From Flavobacterium sp. CF136 (GTDB lineage: Bacteria; Bacteroidota; Bacteroidia; Flavobacteriales; Flavobacteriaceae), in assembly GCF_000282055.1 (NCBI RefSeq), contig NZ_AKJZ01000029.1, positions 1 to 43,948 on the forward strand: 43,948 nucleotides of DNA, given 5' to 3'. Below are positions 34,601-42,481 of the stretch, piece after piece. The notes beneath the pieces were generated by a model. That model ran no database searches and was not told the origin of the DNA. It saw only the letters and a program-made list of their open reading frames with translations. Position numbers and translations under genes: made by a program. Within the stretch, counting starts at the first letter, position 1, and every line of letters begins with the position of its first letter.

Positions 34601-34807
34601 TAAAGCTCTTTCTAAAGGAATAACAACCGCTTTAATCATCAATTCACCATTAGATCCGGGATAATCTGCAGTAACAGTTACCGAAGGAGGAGAAATAGTA
34701 GGGAATTGGGTAATAGGCAAATTTAGTACCGATAACACCCCTAAAAAGACAATTATCAACGATATTACGATCGACAGTACAGGTCTTTGAATAAATTTAT
34801 TAAACAT
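31640..34807 (-). CDS. RND efflux pump, HAE1 (AcrB/MexB) family
   Basis: 1055 residues, standard for inner-membrane hydrophobe/amphiphile efflux pumps. The N-terminus MFNKFIQRPVLSIVISLIIVFLGVLS is typical. The proton relay is the double aspartate in GVVVDDAIVVIEAV (TM4) and the lysine in GLLGKNAVLIVEFA (TM10). Porter-domain blocks such as DPNQAAINVQNRVA and PPGSSLERT are present. It exports drugs, dyes or detergents with the adaptor and outer-membrane factor in one operon. HME metal-pump TM4 residues are not seen. The adaptor gene ends 25 nt upstream. Confidence 0.98.
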   Translation of the reverse strand: MFNKFIQRPVLSIVISLIIVFLGVLSVLNLPITQFPTISPPSVTVTADYPGSNGELMIKAVVIPLERALNGVPGMKYMASDAGNDGEATIKVVFNLGTDPNQAAINVQNRVASVTNKLPPLVIREGVKITREVPSMLMYVNLYSTDKNTDMKFLYNYADINVLSELKRVNGIGSGDILGTREYAMRIWLKPDRMLAYKVSADEIMDALSSQSLEASPGKTGESSGKRSQAFEYVLKYSGRFTTKEQYGNIVVKSNANGELLRLKDVAKIEFGSSMYDIYSNLNGRPSAAIVLKQSFGSNANQVIEDVKAKLEKIKQRFPKGMDYEISYDVSKFLDASIEKVIHTLIEAFVLVGLVVFLFLGDWRSTVIPAIAVPVSLVGTFVFMTFFDISLNLITLFALVLAIGVVVDDAIVVIEAVHAKMEEEHLSPFKATKKAMHEIAGAIIAITFLMAAVFIPVAFMSGPVGVFYRQFSITMATAIILSGIVALTLTPALCAMMLKNNHAIPKKRTPVNRFIDGFNNKFNLAQGKYQNVLGKIINRRAVTIIALLGFCAGTWLISSTVPSGFIPNEDQGMFYAVIQTPPGSSLERTNNIAEKLQKIAETVEGVKSVSSLAGYEILSEGTGSNSGTCLVNLKDWNDRKQSVLEIMTELEEKSKDISGANIEFFQPPAVPGYGAAGGFELRLLDKTGSGDYKKIEKVNNDFVAELNKHKELSNVFSFYSSSFPQYMMKVDNDLAQQKGVSIENAMNTLSTLVGSNYEISFIKYGINYKVIVQAAPEYRALPEDILKLYVKNNRDEMVPFSAFMKLEKVYGLSEITRHNMYTSTQISGSAAPGYSSGTAIKVVQEVAAEKLPRGYDIDWAGISADEVAQGNQAIWVFLICLGFVYLVLAAQYESFILPLSVILSLPAGIFGAFLLLKLTGLENNIYAQVAMVMLIGLLGKNAVLIVEFAIQRHAAGKSVLEAAMEGAKARFRPILMTSFAFIAGLLPLVFASGPGKIGNRTIGTAAAGGMLIGTICGVFVIPGLYYIFARIAEKYKLVKHEEENPLTEEIDNNHV

Positions 34808-34832
34808 TTTTATATTTTTTTAATGATTAAAC

Positions 34833-35915
34833 CTATTCTGCTTTTACGCGTAAATTATTAATTACCGTTTGAGGAGACTGGAATTCGTATTTAATTTTGT
34901 CATTCTCTTTTACTTTCTGAACCCCTTCAAGTAAAATTTTGTCATTTTCAGTAAGTCCGCTTTGTATCACGTATAAATCCGGAATTTCACCTGTAATAGT
35001 GATCTCTCTTGAACTTACTTTATCATTTTTATCTACAACAAAAACATATTTTTTATCCTGGATCTCGTACGTTGCTTTTTGTGGAATTACGATTGCATTT
35101 TTAAGAGGCACAAGCATTTGAACTTGTCCTGTTTCACCATTTCTAAGTAATTTACCAGAGTTAGGAAATCTTGCTCTAAAAGCAATATTTCCGGTTTCAT
35201 TGTTAAATTCACTTTCGATTACTTCTACATTTCCTTTGTATTTAAAAACTTGCCCATCAGCTAAAATCAAACTGACTTTATTTCCTGCACGATCTTTTAC
35301 ATCGGTTTGATATTGTAAATATTCTGGTTCTGATACGTTGAAATAAGCAAACATCTGACTGTTATCAGAAAGGCTGGTCAACAATTCACCCTCATCGATA
35401 AGACTTCCTAATTTTAAAGGAAGACGGTCGATTGTTCCGTCAAACGGAGCCTTGATCTCAGTAAATGATAAATGCAGTTTTGCAAGGGCCACCTCAGCTT
35501 TTGCCGACTGAAGTTTAGCCTGGGCAACAGCCTGTTCATTCTTTGAAACGATGTTTTTATCGGCCAGAGTTTTGGCGTTTAGTAATTCTATTTCAGCAGA
35601 TTTTTGTTCTGCCTGAGCTTTAAGTAATTCAGCTTCATACATTTTCGGCATGATTCTAAACAATACCTGACCCGCTTTTACGAACTGGCCTTCATCAACA
35701 TAAATGTTTTGCAGGAATCCTTTTTCCTGAGCACGGATTTCGATGTTTCGTACAGATTTAATCTGCGAAACATATTGTTTGGCAAATGAAGTGTCTATTT
35801 TTACAGGATTGGTTACTGTAAATTTTTCTGCTTCTTCTTTTTCTTCTTTTTTTGATGTACAACTGGTTAGGCACAACAAGGCTAATAAGCCCGTTAAAAT
35901 AACTACTCTTTTCAT
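34833..35915 (-). CDS. RND periplasmic adaptor (AcrA/MexA family lipoprotein)
   Basis: 360 residues. Lipobox LLCLTSC (Cys19). Domains in order: first barrel-sandwich half (IRAQEKGFLQNIYVDEGQFVKAGQVLFRI), a helical hairpin (AELLKAQAEQKSAEIELLNAKTLADKN ... AKAEVALAKLHLSFTEIKAPFDGTIDR), beta-barrel, and membrane-proximal domain ending at IQSGLTENDKILLEGVQKV. It joins pump and outer-membrane factor. First structural gene of the pump operon, with the His-rich gene 174 bp further upstream on the same strand. Confidence 0.97.
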   Translation of the reverse strand: MKRVVILTGLLALLCLTSCTSKKEEKEEAEKFTVTNPVKIDTSFAKQYVSQIKSVRNIEIRAQEKGFLQNIYVDEGQFVKAGQVLFRIMPKMYEAELLKAQAEQKSAEIELLNAKTLADKNIVSKNEQAVAQAKLQSAKAEVALAKLHLSFTEIKAPFDGTIDRLPLKLGSLIDEGELLTSLSDNSQMFAYFNVSEPEYLQYQTDVKDRAGNKVSLILADGQVFKYKGNVEVIESEFNNETGNIAFRARFPNSGKLLRNGETGQVQMLVPLKNAIVIPQKATYEIQDKKYVFVVDKNDKVSSREITITGEIPDLYVIQSGLTENDKILLEGVQKVKENDKIKYEFQSPQTVINNLRVKAE

Positions 35916-36089
35916 GATATAAATTTGGAAATTAAGCGATAGGATGTCAGGAATACAAGATTCCTGAGGTCTGAAACATAAAATCAGTCGCCAGAATAAA
36001 CCGTGAAAAGTTAAAATGAAAAAGTATCTTAAAAATACAATCCGTACTTATACATGATCACGCTTATTGGTAACCGATAATAAGTAGAA

Positions 36090-36467
36090 TCAAATTCTTA
36101 AAACTCTCTGAGTAATATAAATAGGATTTGAATTGCCACAGAATGGCACGAAGAATTTAAAATGACTGTGATAATTTACAATGATCTGACTTGAGAATGT
36201 CAAATACCAGTTATCAAGCAAGCTGTAATTTGCAGCAAAATTTTTATTTACTACATTATTTTTAAAAGTATCATCACCCAAATGCTCCTCATCTAAATCA
36301 GCTTCCTCGATTATGGAACTGCCCTGATCCTGATTAGTGTATTTTACACGGTGTTTATGCTCATAAGCATGAAGATGAGAATTTTGATGTGTACCCGCAT
36401 TAAGATATTGCCCTCCGCCAAGCAGAAGGAAATTCATGAATACCAGAAATACAATTAATTTTCTCAT
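36090..36467 (-). CDS. Small His-rich exported hypothetical protein
   Basis: 125 residues from ATG 36467 (MRKLIVFLVFMNFLLLGGGQ); a longer in-frame start at 36500 lies upstream of the promoter-like box. After the signal comes a histidine-rich stretch (THQNSHLHAYEHKHRVKY), then an acidic part (EEADLDEEHLGDD), and a C-terminal block HSHFKFFVPFCGNSNPIYITQRVLRI that looks conserved. A CGAAAGTA box (plus 36475-36482) lies 7 nt upstream, suggesting a nearly leaderless message. It may be the first gene of the efflux operon. Metal binding is only suggested by the histidines. Confidence 0.65.
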   Translation of the reverse strand: MRKLIVFLVFMNFLLLGGGQYLNAGTHQNSHLHAYEHKHRVKYTNQDQGSSIIEEADLDEEHLGDDTFKNNVVNKNFAANYSLLDNWYLTFSSQIIVNYHSHFKFFVPFCGNSNPIYITQRVLRI

Positions 36468-36795
36468 TTGACTGCGAAAGTAATGAAAGTATTGAAACAA
36501 AAAAATAAATTTTAATAAGCTTTAACAAGTAAAAGAAACGAAAACGTTTTCTTTTTCGCTTTAAAAAATTAACACTAAAAATTTTAGATTTTATTTGTAA
36601 AAAATAGAAGACTTTTTCTGTACGAAAAAAAAATATTTACAGCTTTTTAATCGCTGTCAATCATTTAAGTAGCTAAGAAAGGCAAATTTATTTCTATTTT
36701 TCTTCTCATTTTTGAGCAAAAGAACTTTTCTTGCAAAATAAATATTTCTATATTCGTTTTTCACAATATTAATCTAAACCCCCAAATTAGTTTTT
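36468..36795. other. 328-bp divergent intergenic region
   Basis: Between the His-rich gene and the TPR gene. It holds the leftward promoter-like box and, at 36540-36551, a perfect GAAAACGTTTTC palindrome. A TATATTCG box at 36749-36756 may be the -7 element of the TPR gene. No ORF. Confidence 0.55.
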
Positions 36796-37296
36796 ATGAA
36801 AAACCTACTACTTACTTTATTTTTTATGATGACCTGCCTGGGCTGGTCACAATCTGCAAACGATTTTTTTGACAAAGCTCTTAAAAAAGCAGAAGCCGGA
36901 AACACAAAAGGAGCAATTGCAGACTACACCAAAGCTATTGGCCTGAATACAAAATTTGTTGCAGCGTATCAAAACAGAGGAGTTGCAAAATTCAAAGCTA
37001 ATGACCTGACCGGAGCCATTGCCGATTTTAATAAAACAATCGAATTGGATGACATGAATGCTGACGCTTTTACCGGCAGGGCCAATGTCAATTACAAGTT
37101 AATGAAATATGAGGAAGCCATTAAAGATTGTTCCTCCTCTATTGGTTTGAATCCTAAAGATTATGTAGCCTTCAATCTCAGGGCTTTAGCTTATAACAAA
37201 ATCGGGAACAAAAAAAATGCCTGCAAGGATTTTTCAAAAGCAATAGAATTAGGCAGCCAGAGTGCTATCAAAAACAGAGCTACTTTTTGTAAATAA
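36796..37296 (+). CDS. Exported TPR-repeat protein
   Basis: 166 residues with a signal peptide (MKNLLLTLFFMMTCLGWSQ). Three to four TPR units follow: ANDFFDKALKKAEAGNTKGAIADYTKAIGL, AAYQNRGVAKFKANDLTGAIADFNKTIEL, AFTGRANVNYKLMKYEEAIKDCSSSIGL, AFNLRALAYNKIGNKKNACKDFSKAIEL. TPR repeats mediate protein contacts; the partner is not known. Single gene closed by the terminator at 37315-37357. Confidence 0.9.
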   Translation: MKNLLLTLFFMMTCLGWSQSANDFFDKALKKAEAGNTKGAIADYTKAIGLNTKFVAAYQNRGVAKFKANDLTGAIADFNKTIELDDMNADAFTGRANVNYKLMKYEEAIKDCSSSIGLNPKDYVAFNLRALAYNKIGNKKNACKDFSKAIELGSQSAIKNRATFCK

Positions 37297-37314
37297 GTAC
37301 AACTAGCTAACAGT

Positions 37315-37357
37315 AAGCAATCTGGAAGAATTAAAATCTTACAGATTGCTTTTTTTA
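37315..37357 (+). terminator. Terminator of the TPR gene
   Basis: AAGCAATCTG (37315-37324) pairs with CAGATTGCTT (37342-37351), then a T-run. Confidence 0.8.
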
Positions 37358-37396
37358 TTAAAAATAATGAAGTTATTTATCCTAAAAAGATATTCC

Positions 37397-37404
37397 TACA
37401 TTTG
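37397..37404 (+). promoter_or_regulatory. -7 element of the Kir channel gene
   Basis: TACATTTG (TAnnTTTG) 17 nt before the ATG. It continues as TACATTTGTT, as does the crtI promoter, which hints at shared control. Confidence 0.6.
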
Positions 37405-37421
37405 TTTAAAAGCAAAAATCA

Positions 37422-38381
37422 ATGGCACTTCTAAGAAATGTAAATACAAAAGCAAAAGCCGATAAAAATTCAGGTTTTGGAACCAACGCAAACAGCTACG
37501 GAGGAAGATTTGTAAACAAAGACGGAACTCCTAATATCGAAAAAAGAGGGATGCATCTGTTACGCCGAATCAGTTGGTACCACACTATGATTGATATGCC
37601 CAACTGGAAATTCATGCTTATTTTATTTGCATTTTATATTGTAATCAATTTTATTTTTGCACTTATCTATTATGCAATTGGCATTCAGCACCTTGACGGA
37701 ATTGCCCAATCACAAAGTGTATTAACACAGTTTGGCCAGGCCTATTTTTTTAGTGCACAAACTTTTACCACCGTTGGTTACGGACATATAAGCCCAACTG
37801 GTTTTTTAACCAGTGCACTTTCAGCCGCTGAAGCTTTAATTGGTCTTTTGAGTTTTGCAATTGCAACAGGTTTATTTTTTGGAAGATTCAGCAAACCAAC
37901 AGCTTTTTTAAAATTTTCACATAATGCTTTAATAGCTCCATATGAAGACAAGAAAGGGTTAATGATTAGGCTCGTTCCTTTTAAAAATACCAATTTTACT
38001 GATGCCAAAGCAAAAGTAACATTGGGTATGAGTGTAGAGGAAAACGGAAAAATGACTAACAAATTTTATAATTTAGAATTAGAATTAGATCGGGTTAATG
38101 CACTTTCATTAAGCTGGACATTAGTTCACCCCATTACCGAAAACAGCCCTTTATATAATTTTACCGAAGAAGATTTCAAGAAAATCCATGGTGAATTTTT
38201 AGTATTCATCACCACTTTTGATGACCTCTTCAGTAATACTGTTGCTGCAAGAACATCTTATACTTTTAATGAAATTATATACGGAGCCAAATTTAAAACG
38301 ATGTACAATAGAAGCAAAGATGGTTCTAAAACAATTCTGCATTTAGATTTGTTAAACAAATTTGACCCATACACTTTTTAA
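37422..38381 (+). CDS. Inward-rectifier (KirBac-type) potassium channel
   Basis: 319 residues. Two transmembrane helices (about 62-87 and 130-155) flank the pore loop with the selectivity filter TTVGYGHISP (TVGYG at 117-121). The C-terminal half (about 157-315) is the cytoplasmic immunoglobulin-like IRK domain: ISHNALIAPYEDKKGLMIRLV-type block, SLSWTLVHPITENSPLYNFTEED, and DDLFSNTVAARTSYTFNEIIYGAKF. It forms a tetrameric potassium channel in the inner membrane. The last codons contain a 15-bp palindrome identical to one at the crtI start. Confidence 0.95.
   Translation: MALLRNVNTKAKADKNSGFGTNANSYGGRFVNKDGTPNIEKRGMHLLRRISWYHTMIDMPNWKFMLILFAFYIVINFIFALIYYAIGIQHLDGIAQSQSVLTQFGQAYFFSAQTFTTVGYGHISPTGFLTSALSAAEALIGLLSFAIATGLFFGRFSKPTAFLKFSHNALIAPYEDKKGLMIRLVPFKNTNFTDAKAKVTLGMSVEENGKMTNKFYNLELELDRVNALSLSWTLVHPITENSPLYNFTEEDFKKIHGEFLVFITTFDDLFSNTVAARTSYTFNEIIYGAKFKTMYNRSKDGSKTILHLDLLNKFDPYTF
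38347..38361. promoter_or_regulatory. Palindrome shared with the crtI promoter (copy 1)
   Basis: ATTTGTTAAACAAAT is a perfect 7+1+7 palindrome inside the end of the channel gene, 95 nt upstream of the merR-like start. The identical 15-mer lies at 39379-39393. Confidence 0.5.
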
Positions 38382-38390
38382 AATTCATCA

Positions 38391-38408
38391 TTTTAAACTA
38401 GTTTAAAA
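38391..38408. promoter_or_regulatory. 18-bp palindrome upstream of the merR-like gene
   Basis: TTTTAAACTAGTTTAAAA is perfectly self-complementary and lies 48 nt before the regulator's ATG. It shares TTTAAA/TTAAAC words with the crtI operator. Confidence 0.55.
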
Positions 38409-38455
38409 GGTAATTTCAGACTTTATTCTATTTTTACTTTTACACAATAACAAAA

Positions 38456-39355
38456 ATGATAAACGACATAAAGACAGTTTTCAGTATAAAAGATCTTGAA
38501 AACTTATCCGGAATAAAAGCACATACCATCCGCATTTGGGAAAAGAGATATAAAGTTCTGGAGCCCATGCGAACTGACACTAACATTCGAATGTATAATT
38601 TATCCAGTTTACAAAAACTATTAAACATTACATTACTTCATGAATATGGTTATAAAATATCTAAAATCGCCACATTCTCAGAAGAGAAAATCCAGGAATC
38701 AGTCCGTGAAATTATTTCTAAGAAAAATTCGCAGAATTATGCCATTAATTCCTTTAAAATGGCCATGATGAATTTTGATCAGGAAATCTTTTTTAACACT
38801 TTTGACTTGCTGATTGCTGAAAAATCATTTAAAGAAGTTTTCAAAGAAAATTTCCTTCCTTTATTGAAAGAATTAGGATTATTATGGCAGTCTCAGACAA
38901 TAAGTCCTGCAAATGAGCATTTTATGAGCCATTTGATCAGGCAAAAAATATTAATTTATACAGAAGGAATACAGATTTTAAAGCCAACTAAAACCCATAA
39001 AGTATTTGTACTTTCATTACCATTAAATGAAATTCATCAAATAGGATTACTATATCTTCAATATGAAATTTTATTACAAGGTTACAAAACTATCTATCTG
39101 GGTGAAAGTATGCCGATCGAAAACCTTGAAGATATCACCAGACATTTCAGTACAATAACATTTGTCACCTTTATGACTGTCCAGCCAGATCGCACCAATG
39201 TTAACCAATATGTAAAAACAATGGAGCAAAAATTGCTTTTAAAAAACAATGAAATTTGGCTCATGGGAAAAATGACAGAACATATCGACAGGAAAAATTT
39301 ATCTCAAAGAACTTTTATTTTTGACTCAATCGAGGAAACAATTAATAAAATATAA
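38456..39355 (+). CDS. MerR-family regulator with B12-binding domain (CarH/LitR-like)
   Basis: 299 residues. Residues 8-75 are a MerR HTH (FSIKDLENLSGIKAHTIRIWEKRYKVLEPMRTDTNIRMY). Residues about 95-170 fit the helical B12 cap with the W-x9-EH motif (W144, E154, H155). Residues about 180-299 are the Rossmann part with ExHxxG (E192, H194, G197), whose histidine is the lower cobalt ligand in CarH. In CarH, adenosylcobalamin-bound tetramers repress carotenoid genes and light breaks them. The next genes are crtI and crtB, as expected for this control. Confidence 0.92.
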   Translation: MINDIKTVFSIKDLENLSGIKAHTIRIWEKRYKVLEPMRTDTNIRMYNLSSLQKLLNITLLHEYGYKISKIATFSEEKIQESVREIISKKNSQNYAINSFKMAMMNFDQEIFFNTFDLLIAEKSFKEVFKENFLPLLKELGLLWQSQTISPANEHFMSHLIRQKILIYTEGIQILKPTKTHKVFVLSLPLNEIHQIGLLYLQYEILLQGYKTIYLGESMPIENLEDITRHFSTITFVTFMTVQPDRTNVNQYVKTMEQKLLLKNNEIWLMGKMTEHIDRKNLSQRTFIFDSIEETINKI

Positions 39356-39375
39356 TTTTTTGTTTAAAGTTTTTA

Positions 39376-39393
39376 TACATTTGTTAAACAAAT
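39376..39393 (+). promoter_or_regulatory. crtI promoter and palindromic operator (copy 2)
   Basis: TACATTTG -7 element at 39376-39383 overlaps the palindrome ATTTGTTAAACAAAT (39379-39393). The crtI ATG starts at 39392, inside the palindrome, so the transcript would be leaderless or nearly so. Confidence 0.7.
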
Positions 39394-40858
39394 GAAAAAA
39401 ACTATCACAATAATAGGATCAGGCTTTTCAGCTTTAGCAGCATCATGCTACCTGGCACAGCATGGTCATAAAGTTACTGTTTACGAAAAAAATGATTCAA
39501 TTGGCGGCAGGGCAAGACAATTCAGTAAAAACGGCTTCACCTTCGACATGGGGCCAAGCTGGTATTGGATGCCCGATGTTTTTGAGCTTTTCTTTCAGGA
39601 TTTCAACAAAAAAACATCTGATTATTACGAACTCATAAAACTAAATCCCGCATATCGGGTTTATTTTGGAGTTGATGATTTCATTAGCATCTTCGATAAT
39701 TTAGAGAAGATAAAAACCACTTTTGAAAACATTGAAGAAGGAAGCGGTAAAAGACTCGAAAACTTCATCAGTCATGCAAAAAGCAATTATGATATTGCCA
39801 TAAAAGATTTGGTATATCGTCCGGGAATTTCGCCATTGGAATTAATTACTCCAAAAACAGTTCTAAAACTAAATCAGTTTTTTAGTACCGTTAGCCGAGA
39901 TATAAGGAAGAATTTCAAAAACGAAAGATTAATTCAGATACTGGAATTCCCCGTTTTATTTCTCGGAGCAAAACCGACAAAAACACCATCATTTTATAAT
40001 TTCATGAACTATGCCGATTTTGGTTTAGGAACCTGGCATCCCAAAACCGGGATGTTTGATGTGGTCTGCGGGATCGAAAAATTGGCAACTGAACTGGGGG
40101 TTACAATCCAAACCAATTCAGCAATAGAAAAAATAGTTGTCGAAAATAAAACTGCGACCGGAATTGTAATAAATGGGGAATTTATTGGAGCAGACATTGT
40201 TTTAAGTGGTGCCGATTATCATCATACCGAAACTTTACTGGAAGAAAAACATCGTGTCTATTCAGAAAAATATTGGGAAAACCGCGTTTTCGCACCTTCT
40301 TCTCTTTTGTTTTTTGTAGGTTTTGATAAAAAAATAGAAAACATTTCACATCATGCTCTTTTCTTTGATGTTGATTTTAACCAGCATGCCTCAGCTATTT
40401 ATGATGATCCAAAATGGCCGGAAGCTCCTTTATTTTATGCTAACTTCCCATCAAAAACAGATAAAACTGCAGCACCGGAAGGAATGGAAAGTGGTTTTTT
40501 CCTCATTCCGTTAGCACCGGGAATAAATGATACTGAAGCACTTAGAGAAGCATATTTCGAAAAAATAATTACTCGTTTTGAACAGCTTACACAACAAAAA
40601 ATTAAAAATAGCATTATATTTAAGAAATCATTCTGTAAAAACGATTTTGTAGCCGATTATAATGCTTACAAAGGAAATGCTTACGGAATGGCAAACACCT
40701 TATTGCAAACCGCTTTTTTAAGACCAAAACTAAAAAGCAAAAAAATTCGTAACTTATATTTTACAGGACAATTGACAGTTCCTGGCCCTGGTGTTCCTCC
40801 TGCTTTAATTTCAGGAAAATTGGTTGCTGAGTTAATTCAAAAATCTATTAGATCGTAA
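39392..40858 (+). CDS. crtI: Phytoene desaturase
   Basis: 488 residues. FAD-binding start KKTITIIGSGFSALAASCYLAQHGHKVTVYEKNDSIGGRARQF, then FTFDMGPSWYWMPD; the C-terminal FAD motif is NLYFTGQLTVPGPGVPPALISGKLVAELI. It converts phytoene to lycopene by successive desaturation on the membrane. The third glycine of GxGxxG is alanine (GSGFSA), common in this family. crtB follows after 3 nt, so both are one operon. Its promoter carries the putative MerR/B12 operator. Confidence 0.96.
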   Translation: MKKTITIIGSGFSALAASCYLAQHGHKVTVYEKNDSIGGRARQFSKNGFTFDMGPSWYWMPDVFELFFQDFNKKTSDYYELIKLNPAYRVYFGVDDFISIFDNLEKIKTTFENIEEGSGKRLENFISHAKSNYDIAIKDLVYRPGISPLELITPKTVLKLNQFFSTVSRDIRKNFKNERLIQILEFPVLFLGAKPTKTPSFYNFMNYADFGLGTWHPKTGMFDVVCGIEKLATELGVTIQTNSAIEKIVVENKTATGIVINGEFIGADIVLSGADYHHTETLLEEKHRVYSEKYWENRVFAPSSLLFFVGFDKKIENISHHALFFDVDFNQHASAIYDDPKWPEAPLFYANFPSKTDKTAAPEGMESGFFLIPLAPGINDTEALREAYFEKIITRFEQLTQQKIKNSIIFKKSFCKNDFVADYNAYKGNAYGMANTLLQTAFLRPKLKSKKIRNLYFTGQLTVPGPGVPPALISGKLVAELIQKSIRS

Positions 40859-40861
40859 AAA

Positions 40862-41701
40862 ATGAAATCACTATTTGATACTACTTCTTTTAAGTGCAGC
40901 AAGTTGGTTACCAAAAACTATAGTACATCCTTTTCTTTGGCTGTTTATATGTTATCACCAAATATCAGAGGTGCCATTTACAGCATTTACGGATTTGTGC
41001 GTTTTGCAGATGAAATTGTCGATTCATTTCATGACTATGACAAAGAAAAACTTATTAATGATTTCGAAAAAGAATATTACAAAGCTATGGAAATGGGAAT
41101 CAGCCTCAATCCTATTCTCAACTCTTTTCAGCATACTGTAAAACAATATAATATTACCGACGATTTGGTACAGGCTTTTTTAAAAAGCATGAAACTCGAT
41201 TTGGTAAAATCAACTTACAATACACAAACAGAATACGAAGACTATATTTATGGTTCCGCAGACGTGGTGGGTTTAATGTGCCTGAAAGTTTTTGTAAACG
41301 GAAAAACTGAAAAATACGAGCAGCTAAAGCACGAAGCAATGCGATTAGGTTCAGCTTTTCAAAAAGTAAATTTTTTAAGGGATTTAAAAGATGACAATCT
41401 GGTTCTAAACCGAAATTATTTTCCGGGTGTTGATCTGAATACTTTTGATGAAAATTCAAAAACAGCAATCATAAACGAAATTGAAGAAGATTTCAGGATT
41501 GCTTATCAGGGAATTGTAAAACTCCCGATCGAAGCTCAATTTGGTGTTTATACTGCTTTTGTCTATTATAAAAAACTTTTAAAGAAGCTAAAAAACACAC
41601 CCAGCAATCAAATTGGGAATTCCAGAATTAGAGTTTCAAACTATACTAAAGCAGGACTTTTAGCACAATCTTTTGTTACTTACAAACTAAAATTAGTGTA
41701 A
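40862..41701 (+). CDS. crtB: Phytoene synthase
   Basis: 279 residues. It condenses two geranylgeranyl diphosphates to phytoene. The first aspartate-rich motif is FVRFADEIVDSFHD (about 48-61), the second NFLRDLKDD (about 170-178). Other blocks: the YSTSFSLAVYMLSP start, YIYGSADVVGLMCLKVF, and KLPIEAQFGVYTAFVYYKKLLKKL. It begins 3 nt after crtI. Downstream lies a 144-bp inverted-repeat element before crtZ. Confidence 0.96.
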   Translation: MKSLFDTTSFKCSKLVTKNYSTSFSLAVYMLSPNIRGAIYSIYGFVRFADEIVDSFHDYDKEKLINDFEKEYYKAMEMGISLNPILNSFQHTVKQYNITDDLVQAFLKSMKLDLVKSTYNTQTEYEDYIYGSADVVGLMCLKVFVNGKTEKYEQLKHEAMRLGSAFQKVNFLRDLKDDNLVLNRNYFPGVDLNTFDENSKTAIINEIEEDFRIAYQGIVKLPIEAQFGVYTAFVYYKKLLKKLKNTPSNQIGNSRIRVSNYTKAGLLAQSFVTYKLKLV

Positions 41702-41710
41702 ATGTTTTTT

Positions 41711-41854
41711 TTCTTAACACATAGAAACATAGATTATTTGCCTCAGTTAGATCGAAATGAAATGATATATCATTTTCCACATAGCTATGTGTATTTTAAA
41801 AAAGTGAAACGCCTTATTTTCAACTAAAAATTCTATGTTTCTATGTGTTAAGAA
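41711..41854. repeat. 144-bp inverted-repeat (MITE-like) element between crtB and crtZ
   Basis: Perfect 23-bp inverted ends at 41711-41733 and 41832-41854 (outer word TTCTTAACACATAG). Inside are two further perfect palindromes: AAATGATATATCATTT (41760-41775) and CACATAGCTATGTG (41778-41791). No ORF and no clear target-site duplication. It resembles short dispersed flavobacterial repeats. Confidence 0.8.
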
Positions 41855-41954
41855 ATGCTTATAGTGAAAAATATTCTTTTGAGTCAATCTTTTAATATTT
41901 AAAGCTAACCTCTCAAGATTTTAAGTAATAATTTAATAATTCAGCAAATACAAA

Positions 41955-42398
41955 ATGATTTCATTTTTAATCTTTTTAGGTGTTTTTTTATTCATGGAAT
42001 GTGTAACCTGGCTCACACACAAGTACATTATGCACGGACTTATGTGGTACTTTCATGCCGATCACCATCAACCGAAATACGAACATACTTTTGAACGCAA
42101 CGACATTTTCTTTGTCATTTTCGCTATTCCGAGTATTGTTCTGTTTTATTTTGGTGTTCAGGGTGGATTCAATTATTTGTTTTTCATCGCATGTGGGCTA
42201 ACATTTTATGGCATCTGTTATTTTTTAATTCATGATGTCTTAATTCATCAACGTTTTAAATGGTTTAAAAATACAAAAAACAAATACCTCATCGGATTGC
42301 GAAAAGCACATAAAATACACCATAAACATCTGGGTAAAGAAGATGGCGAATGCTTTGGAATGTTATTCGTTCCTTTTAAATATTATAAAATAAACTAA
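41955..42398 (+). CDS. crtZ: Beta-carotene hydroxylase (fatty-acid-hydroxylase superfamily)
   Basis: 147 residues. Histidine clusters of the di-iron site: HKYIMHG, FHADHH, HDVLIHQ, and HKIHHKH. Four hydrophobic helices, as expected for the membrane-bound enzyme. It adds 3- and 3'-hydroxyls to beta-carotene, giving zeaxanthin, the usual yellow pigment of flavobacteria. The gene is separated from crtB by 253 bp including the inverted-repeat element, so it may have its own promoter. Confidence 0.95.
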   Translation: MISFLIFLGVFLFMECVTWLTHKYIMHGLMWYFHADHHQPKYEHTFERNDIFFVIFAIPSIVLFYFGVQGGFNYLFFIACGLTFYGICYFLIHDVLIHQRFKWFKNTKNKYLIGLRKAHKIHHKHLGKEDGECFGMLFVPFKYYKIN

Positions 42399-42481
42399 TC
42401 GTAGAAAACAAAATCAAAAGCATGATTTTGCATACTTAACTTGTCATGAAATATTTTTTTATTACAGATTTCATTGATTAA

